A stretch of DNA of 64,000 nucleotides from Streptomyces monashensis (GTDB taxonomy: Bacteria > Actinomycetota > Actinomycetes > Streptomycetales > Streptomycetaceae), in assembly GCF_001866665.1 (NCBI RefSeq), contig NZ_MLYO01000082.1:1-64000 (forward strand). Reading direction: 5' to 3'. The position numbers were made by a program, and so were the translations under genes. Positions 58,772 through 64,000 of this stretch are shown here, in pieces. Below the pieces are notes generated by a model. It was not told where the DNA came from. It did no database searches and worked only from the letters and a program-made list of their open reading frames with translations. Numbering within the stretch: position 1 is the stretch's first letter; each line of letters starts with the position of its first letter.

Positions 58772-60019
58772 ATGAACAGCTTCTCCAGACAGTGTCGTCT
58801 GACCGCCGCGTCCCTGGCCGTCATGACCGTGGCCGCCGGTGCCGCCGCCTGCTCCTCCGGCTCCGGCGGCACCAGCACCAAGGGTCCCGGCAGCGGCACG
58901 TACGCCGTCTGGGACCCGTACCCGCAGTTCGACAAGACCTCGGCCTGGGCGAAGCTGCTGGACCAGTGCGGCACCAAGGCCGGAGTGAAGATCAAGCGGA
59001 CTGCCTTCGACACCAGCGACCTGGGCAACAAGACCCTCCTGGCGGCGCAGCAGGGCAACTCGCCGGACGTCCTCATCGTCGACAACCCGGTGGTGTCCAC
59101 GCTGGCTGAGGCCGGCGTGCTCACCACGACGGACGACACCAAGCTGGTCACTTCGAAGGTGGACCCCAATCTGCTCGCGGCCGGCCAGTCGGGCGGCAAG
59201 ACGTACGGCACCCCGATCGGCGCCAACACCCTCGCCCTCTACTACAACAAGAAGGTGCTGAAGCAGGCAGGCGTCGACATCGCCTCGGTCAAGGACTGGA
59301 ACTCGCTGACGGCCGCGCTGGCGAAGGTCAAGCAGGCGGGCAAGAAGGGCATCACGTTCTCGGCGATCGGCACGGAGGAAGGCAGCTTCCAGTTCCTGCC
59401 CTGGTTCTGGGGTTCGGGCGCCAAGCTGACCGCACTCGACTCCTCCCAGGGCGTGTCCGCGCTGACCCTGTGGAAGGACTGGCTGAAGAACGGCTACGCG
59501 CCCAACTCGGTGCTCGACAACACCCAGACCACCAGCTGGCAGGAGTTCGCCAGCGGCGACTACGCGTTCGCCGAGAACGGCACCTGGCAGCTCGCAGGCG
59601 CCAAGAAGGCCGGCTTCGATTACGGGGTGCTGCCCATCCCGGCCGCCACGGGCGGCAACACCGCAGCCCCGACCGGTGGCGAGTTCGTGACCGTCCCGGT
59701 CCAGCAGGACACCGGCCGCTACGCCACCTCCGAGAAGCTGGTGACCTGCCTGACCAGTGCCGACAGCCTCTACGACACCGACACCACCCTGTCCTACGTG
59801 GCCCCCACCAGCGAGGTCCAGGACAAGCAGGTGGCCGCGAACGCCGACCTGAAGCCGTGGGTCGACGCGGTCAAGGCGGCCAAGGGCCGCACCAGCGACG
59901 GCCTGGGCACCACGTATCCCAAGATCTCCGAGCAGATGTGGAAGGCCGTTCAGTCCGCCCTCAGCGGGTCCAAGTCCCCCAAGGACGCGCTGTCCGCGGC
60001 CCAGTCCGCTGCCAAGTAA
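58772..60019 (+). CDS. Oligosaccharide-binding lipoprotein (CUT1)
   Basis: A 415-residue extracellular solute-binding protein. The lipobox AGAAAC ends the signal near residue 27, followed by a Ser/Gly-rich tether. Family features include PDVLIVDNPVVSTLAEAGVL, YGTPIGANTLALYYNKKVLK, FAENGTWQLAGAKKAGFDYG, and YVAPTSEVQDKQ. It begins the importer operon downstream of the LacI gene. The ligand is unknown; a plant or microbial oligosaccharide released by the GH39-like enzyme is likely. Confidence 0.87.
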   Translation: MNSFSRQCRLTAASLAVMTVAAGAAACSSGSGGTSTKGPGSGTYAVWDPYPQFDKTSAWAKLLDQCGTKAGVKIKRTAFDTSDLGNKTLLAAQQGNSPDVLIVDNPVVSTLAEAGVLTTTDDTKLVTSKVDPNLLAAGQSGGKTYGTPIGANTLALYYNKKVLKQAGVDIASVKDWNSLTAALAKVKQAGKKGITFSAIGTEEGSFQFLPWFWGSGAKLTALDSSQGVSALTLWKDWLKNGYAPNSVLDNTQTTSWQEFASGDYAFAENGTWQLAGAKKAGFDYGVLPIPAATGGNTAAPTGGEFVTVPVQQDTGRYATSEKLVTCLTSADSLYDTDTTLSYVAPTSEVQDKQVAANADLKPWVDAVKAAKGRTSDGLGTTYPKISEQMWKAVQSALSGSKSPKDALSAAQSAAK

Positions 60020-60039
60020 CCCGATCACAAGGGTCCTTG

Positions 60040-61020
60040 ATGAACCAGACGACACAGCTGTCGGACCACCGGTCCGAGCACGTCCGGAACGGGGCGGCCG
60101 CCGCCCCGCCCCCGGCCCCCGCCACGAAACGCCTTCGGCCCACCTCCACCCAGTGGGCCGCCTGGGGATTCCTCGCCCCGGTGACCGTCTATCTCGCCCT
60201 CTTCTACGCCTACCCGCTCTACCGCAACCTCGACCTGAGCCTGCGCGACTACACCGTCCGGTCCTTCGTCCAGGGCGACGCCCCGTTCACCGGCCTGGCG
60301 AACTACCGCAAGGTCTTCGCCGACCCGACCTTCGCCCCGGCCCTGGTCCACACCGCGCTGTTCACCACCGTGTGCCTGGCGTTCCAGTACGCCATCGGGC
60401 TCGGACTCGCGGTGTTCTTCAACCAGAACTTCCGGCTCTCCGCCACCCTGCGAGCCCTGTTCCTGGTGCCCTGGCTGCTGCCGCTGATCGTCTCGGCCTC
60501 CACCTGGTCGTGGATGCTCAACAGCGAGTCGGGTGTCGTCAACGCCGCCCTGCACGCCATCGGTATCGGGCCGGTCGACTGGTTGACCTCGCCGTCCTGG
60601 TCGCTGGCCTCGGTGATCATCGCCAACGTCTGGATCGGTGTCCCGTTCAACCTGGTGGTCCTTTACAGCGGCCTGCAATCGATCCCCGCGAGCCTGTACG
60701 AGGCCGCCGCCATCGACGGGGCGAACGCCTGGCAGCGCTTCTTGCGGGTCACCTTCCCGCTGCTGCGCCCGGTGTCCGCGATCACGCTGCTGCTCGGTCT
60801 GATCTACACGCTCAAGGTCTTCGACATCATCTGGATCATGACCAAGGGCGGTCCGGCGGACTCGTCCACCACCTTCGCCACCTGGTCCTACCAGCTCGGC
60901 TTCGGCAACCTCCTGCCCGCCTTCGGCCCCGGCGCGGCCGTCGGCAACCTGCTCGTGGTCGTCGCCCTGGTCTTCGGCCTGGTCTACGTCCGGACCCAGA
61001 GAAGGCAGGCGCTGTCATGA
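60040..61020 (+). CDS. CUT1 sugar ABC permease (MalF type)
   Basis: A 326-residue permease. After a Pro/Ala-rich cytoplasmic N-terminus (about 40 residues) come six helices, starting WAAWGFLAPVTVYLALFYAY. The EAA loop is YEAAAIDGANAWQRFLRVTF, and the family segment IIWIMTKGGPADSSTTFATW follows. The stop overlaps the next start (ATGA). As with the locus at 49082-52161 there is no local ATPase, so a shared MsiK-type protein is implied. Confidence 0.88.
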   Translation: MNQTTQLSDHRSEHVRNGAAAAPPPAPATKRLRPTSTQWAAWGFLAPVTVYLALFYAYPLYRNLDLSLRDYTVRSFVQGDAPFTGLANYRKVFADPTFAPALVHTALFTTVCLAFQYAIGLGLAVFFNQNFRLSATLRALFLVPWLLPLIVSASTWSWMLNSESGVVNAALHAIGIGPVDWLTSPSWSLASVIIANVWIGVPFNLVVLYSGLQSIPASLYEAAAIDGANAWQRFLRVTFPLLRPVSAITLLLGLIYTLKVFDIIWIMTKGGPADSSTTFATWSYQLGFGNLLPAFGPGAAVGNLLVVVALVFGLVYVRTQRRQALS

Positions 61021-61841
61021 GCCGAAGCCGCAAGCGTAACTGGGTGAAGACCACGATCGGCGTCGCGCTGACCGGGATCATGCTCTTCCCGGTCTACTGG
61101 ATGCTCAACGTCTCTCTCACCCGTGACCAGGACATGCGCAAGAGCCCGCCGGACCTGCTGCCGCTGCACGGCACCCTGGCCGGCTACCGCACCGTGCTCG
61201 ACGAGCAGTTGCCCTACCTCGGCACCAGCCTCGTCATCGGCCTGGGCACCGTCGTCCTGACCGTCGCCCTGTCCGCTCCCGCCGGCTACGCCCTCGCCAA
61301 GCTGCGCCCGCGCGGCGCCGGCATCGTCAACTTCGTCCTGCTGGCCGCCCAGATGATCCCGGGCATCATCATGGCGATGGGCTTCTACGCCATCTACCTC
61401 CAGCTCGGTCTGCTCCAGTCCGTCCCCGGCCTGATCGTCGCCGACTCGACCCTGGCCGTCCCGTTCGGCGTCCTCATCTTCACCGCGTTCATGTCCGGCA
61501 TCCCCGGTGAACTGCTCCAGGCCGCCACGACCGACGGCGCCGGGCCGCTGCGCACCTTCTGGTCCGTCGTCCTGCCGATCAGCCGCAACGCCGTCGTCAC
61601 GGTGTCCCTGTTCGCGTTCCTGTGGTCCTGGTCCGACTTCGTCTTCGCCAGCACCCTCGGGGGCGGCGGCGCCCACGAGCCGATCACACTCGGCATCTAC
61701 CACTACATCGGCAACAACAACCAGCAGTGGAACGCCATCATGGCCACCGCCGTCGTGGCCTCCCTGCCCGCCGCGGTCATCCTCGTCCTCGCCCAGCGCT
61801 ACGTCGCCGCCGGCGTGACCGCCGGTGCCGTCAAGGACTGA
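61017..61841 (+). CDS. CUT1 sugar ABC permease (MalG type)
   Basis: A 274-residue permease with six helices (first VALTGIMLFPVYWMLNVSL). The EAA-type loop is LQAATTDGAGPLRTFWSVVL, and the C-terminus AQRYVAAGVTAGAVKD is that of MalG-like permeases. It forms the heterodimeric channel with the protein at 60040 and is translationally coupled to it. Confidence 0.88.
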   Translation: MSRSRKRNWVKTTIGVALTGIMLFPVYWMLNVSLTRDQDMRKSPPDLLPLHGTLAGYRTVLDEQLPYLGTSLVIGLGTVVLTVALSAPAGYALAKLRPRGAGIVNFVLLAAQMIPGIIMAMGFYAIYLQLGLLQSVPGLIVADSTLAVPFGVLIFTAFMSGIPGELLQAATTDGAGPLRTFWSVVLPISRNAVVTVSLFAFLWSWSDFVFASTLGGGGAHEPITLGIYHYIGNNNQQWNAIMATAVVASLPAAVILVLAQRYVAAGVTAGAVKD

Positions 61842-61924
61842 CAGCCCTCCCGCTCCCGCACGACGGCTGACCCGACTGCGCGTCGGCCGACCTTCGCCCC
61901 TGCCCCAGAAACGAGTCCCACCGT

Positions 61925-63661
61925 ATGACCGCCGTCCGAACCGGCCCGGCCTTCTCCGTCCACGACATCCCGTTCAGCACCTACGGATCCTGGTTCGACA
62001 TCTCGCCCGTCGTCGCGGAGAAGACCTACGCCGAAGATCTCCACCTCGTCTCGCACCAGAACGGCATGCACGCCGTCCTGCGCCTGGTCCCCCTGGACCC
62101 GGCCGCGGGGGAGCGTGTCGAGACCCGCGTCGAGGCGACACCGGGCCTGCTCAGCTGGGCCGGCGCGAGCGGGCGCGTCGACCTCGCCTACGAGTCACCG
62201 GACACCGTACGACTGCGGGGGAACGGCCTGGGCTTCGGCGTCTTCGCCGTCGCACAGACCCTGACCCCGTTCAGCGGAACGTACTTCTTCCACGACCCGG
62301 CGGCGGACGCGCACATCTTCACGTCATACGAGACCGGACGCCGCTATCGCGTCACCGTGCTGTCCGGCACCCTCGCCGTGGCGGCCGGTGCCCAGGCCCT
62401 GGGCAGCGCCGACCGCGGTGTCGCCGTGACCGCGGAGGCGAACGGCACCTGGGAGATCGCGGTCGAGGAACTCGACACAGCCCGCCCGCCGTACACGTCC
62501 TCGGTGACCTTCGACGACATCATGAAGTCCGCAGAGGGGGCCTTCAGGGACTTCGTCGACGCGGTGGCCCCCTGGCGCTCGTCCGCCACCCCGGCAGCCG
62601 AACTCGCCGCGTACGTCGTCTGGTCGGCGACCGTGGCGCCGACGGGCCTGGTCACCCGGCCCGCCGTGCTGATGTCCAAGCACTGGATGGACAAGGTATG
62701 GAGCTGGGACCACTGCTTCAACGCCCTTGCGCTGGCCTCCGGTTCACCGCGACTGGCCCTGGACCAGTTCCACCTGCCCTTCGACCACCAGGACGCCGCC
62801 GGGGCCCTGCCGGACTCGGTCACTCACTCGGAGGTCCTCCACAACTTCGTGAAGCCGCCCATCCACGGCTGGGCCTTCGGCCACCTTCGTCGTCGGCTTC
62901 CGACGACGCTCAGCCAGGCGGAACTGGCCGAGGTGTACGACCGGTTGACGCGCTGGACCGGCTTCTGGCTCACCGCGCGGCGCGCCCCAGGAGCCGAACT
63001 CGCCTACTACCAGCACGGCAACGACAGCGGCTGGGACAACGCCACCACCTTCGACCCCGAGCGGGTGGTCGTCACCGCCGACCTGGCCGCCTTCCTCATC
63101 CTCCAGCTGCACGAACTCGCCGCCCTGGCCGCCGAGTTGAACAGGCCGGACGAAGCGGATCGGTGGACGCGCACGGCCGAGGAGACACAGACGGCCCTGC
63201 TCGACCAGCTCTGGACCGGCGACCGGTTCGTCGCCCGCGGGGCCGAAACCGGGGACACCTGGAGCAGCGCCAGCCTCCTGGACCTGATGCCCATCGTGCT
63301 GGGCGAACACCTGCCCGGCGAGATCAGCAGCGCGCTGGCCGACCGCATCAAGGCCCACCTGACGCCGTACGGCCTGGCCACCGAACCGCCCACCTCCCCG
63401 CACTACCTCGCCGACGGCTACTGGCGCGGCCCCATCTGGGCCCCGGCCACCGTCCTCGTCGAGGACGGCCTGCGCCGCGCCGGCCACCACCGGTTGGCCG
63501 ACGACATCAGCGCCCGCTTCCGCGCCCTGTGCGAGACGCACGGCTTCGCCGAGAACTTCGACGCCCTCACCGGGACGGGCCTGCGCGACCGCGCCTACAC
63601 CTGGACCGCCAGCAGCTACCTCCTCCTCGCGCAAGCGCACGCACACCGAGACGGCCACTGA
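61925..63661 (+). CDS. Cytoplasmic clan GH-G-like (GH63/GH37-type) glycosidase
   Basis: A 578-residue protein without a signal peptide. An N-terminal beta-domain (about 1-200) precedes an (alpha/alpha)6 barrel with MSKHWMDKVWSWDHCFNALA, YYQHGNDSGWDNATTFD (the likely general-acid Asp) and GYWRGPIWAPATVL. ENFDALTG holds a probable catalytic carboxylate near the end. These blocks are those of GH63/GH37-like glucosidases, including mannosylglycerate and glucosylglycerate hydrolases and bacterial 'amylo-alpha-1,6-glucosidase-like' proteins. In the importer operon it should hydrolyse the sugar brought in by 58772-61841. The bond and sugar cannot be stated. Confidence 0.75.
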   Translation: MTAVRTGPAFSVHDIPFSTYGSWFDISPVVAEKTYAEDLHLVSHQNGMHAVLRLVPLDPAAGERVETRVEATPGLLSWAGASGRVDLAYESPDTVRLRGNGLGFGVFAVAQTLTPFSGTYFFHDPAADAHIFTSYETGRRYRVTVLSGTLAVAAGAQALGSADRGVAVTAEANGTWEIAVEELDTARPPYTSSVTFDDIMKSAEGAFRDFVDAVAPWRSSATPAAELAAYVVWSATVAPTGLVTRPAVLMSKHWMDKVWSWDHCFNALALASGSPRLALDQFHLPFDHQDAAGALPDSVTHSEVLHNFVKPPIHGWAFGHLRRRLPTTLSQAELAEVYDRLTRWTGFWLTARRAPGAELAYYQHGNDSGWDNATTFDPERVVVTADLAAFLILQLHELAALAAELNRPDEADRWTRTAEETQTALLDQLWTGDRFVARGAETGDTWSSASLLDLMPIVLGEHLPGEISSALADRIKAHLTPYGLATEPPTSPHYLADGYWRGPIWAPATVLVEDGLRRAGHHRLADDISARFRALCETHGFAENFDALTGTGLRDRAYTWTASSYLLLAQAHAHRDGH

Positions 63662-63731
63662 CCGACTGCCTCCCCACAGCCCCGGGGCCACTCGGGTCCC
63701 GGTTCATTCCCCTCTCCCCAGGAGCCGCACA

Positions 63732-64000
63732 ATGAAGTCGCCCATTCCCAGAACCGTCCTCCGGACCAGACGCCGAGCCCTCTCGTCCGTCGCCCTGCTC
63801 ATGGCCGCCGTCGCCTCGACCCTGGTTCCCGCCGCACCCTCCCAAGCCGCGGACACCAGCGTCACCGTCGACTTCGCCACCGCCGGCGGCGCCCCGACGT
63901 ACCACGCCTCCGGAATGATCTACGGCATGACGCCGGACGGCTCGCTGCCGCAGGACCACTTCTTCAAGGACATCAAGTGGCACTTCATGCGGGCCGGCGG
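63732..64000 (+). CDS. Secreted GH39-like enzyme, start only (cut by window end)
   Basis: The first 89 codons of a larger gene, with AGGAG eight bases before the ATG. The signal peptide ends near residue 40 (SQAAD). The mature start VTVDFATAGGAPTYHASGMI, then YGMTPDGSLPQDHFFKDI and WHFMRAGG, resembles the beginning of GH39-like barrels and echoes the ASGTLYGVYGPDVPTNN segment of the 1221-residue protein at 53531. It is probably the last or second-last gene of this LacI-controlled locus. Confidence 0.7.
   Translation, partial: MKSPIPRTVLRTRRRALSSVALLMAAVASTLVPAAPSQAADTSVTVDFATAGGAPTYHASGMIYGMTPDGSLPQDHFFKDIKWHFMRAG

Noticed and set aside
1..64000. tRNA, rRNA, CRISPR arrays, riboswitches, phage or BGC core genes
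   Set aside because: I looked for cloverleaf-like segments, spaced repeats, conserved riboswitch cores and typical signature proteins, and found none that I can support.

Overview
The window is high-GC DNA with frequent GTG/TTG starts, actinobacterial lipoprotein and twin-arginine signal peptides, ricin-type lectin (CBM13-like) tails and ABC sugar importers without their own ATPase. This points to a Streptomyces-type soil actinomycete. I infer an accessory, possibly arm-located region: almost everything here is polysaccharide harvesting, and the spaces between intact genes hold many gene fragments.

Layout: (1) 1-426 holds a relic resembling a GH74 xyloglucanase, followed on the minus strand by a secreted GH16 glucanase and two secreted GH29 alpha-L-fucosidases (427-5794). 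(2) 6259-18009 is one plus-strand operon for fucose-type sugar use: a ribose-type ABC importer, L-fuconate dehydratase, an amidohydrolase-type lactonase, FucU-like mutarotase, a zinc dehydrogenase, an SDR, a KDPG-type aldolase, a PfkB kinase, an aldo/keto reductase and a FadR/GntR regulator. (3) 18174-23606 is a damaged zone: a GH12-like C-terminal fragment, an IS3-family element, a GH97 gene truncated by that element, an intact GH43 exo-beta-1,3-galactanase and a phosphatase-like fragment. (4) 23998-27583 is a PrpF/DctA operon facing a LysR regulator. (5) 27638-28455 is another gene graveyard, then a third GH29 fucosidase. (6) 31289-33689 holds two GH6 cellulases, one frameshifted. (7) 34596-44667 is a plus-strand run of secreted enzymes: GH54 arabinofuranosidase, CE3-like esterase, GH10 xylanase, GH27 galactosidase/arabinopyranosidase, a fourth GH29 and a CE1 esterase, with GH54 debris between them. 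(8) 45047-53362 is a xylo-oligosaccharide locus like bxlEFGA with an intracellular GH43 and a divergent LacI regulator. (9) 53531-64000 is a second LacI-controlled locus: a 1221-residue secreted GH39-like enzyme, LacI, a CUT1 importer, a cytoplasmic clan-GH-G-like hydrolase and the start of another GH39-like secreted protein.

How it fits together: secreted fucosidases, galactosidase, galactanase, arabinofuranosidase, xylanase and esterases would strip plant polymers (xyloglucan, arabinogalactan, xylan). Importers bring in monomers or oligomers, and cytoplasmic GH43/GH3 and the oxidative fucose pathway finish the job.

Two DNA motifs appear to tie genes together. A palindrome with core ACAT-N3-ATGT lies before the fucose operon, before two GH29 genes and twice before the GH27 gene. 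A palindrome GAACCGGTTC occurs four times around the second LacI gene and once far upstream of GH54. Both regulons are inference from the sequence and have not been tested.
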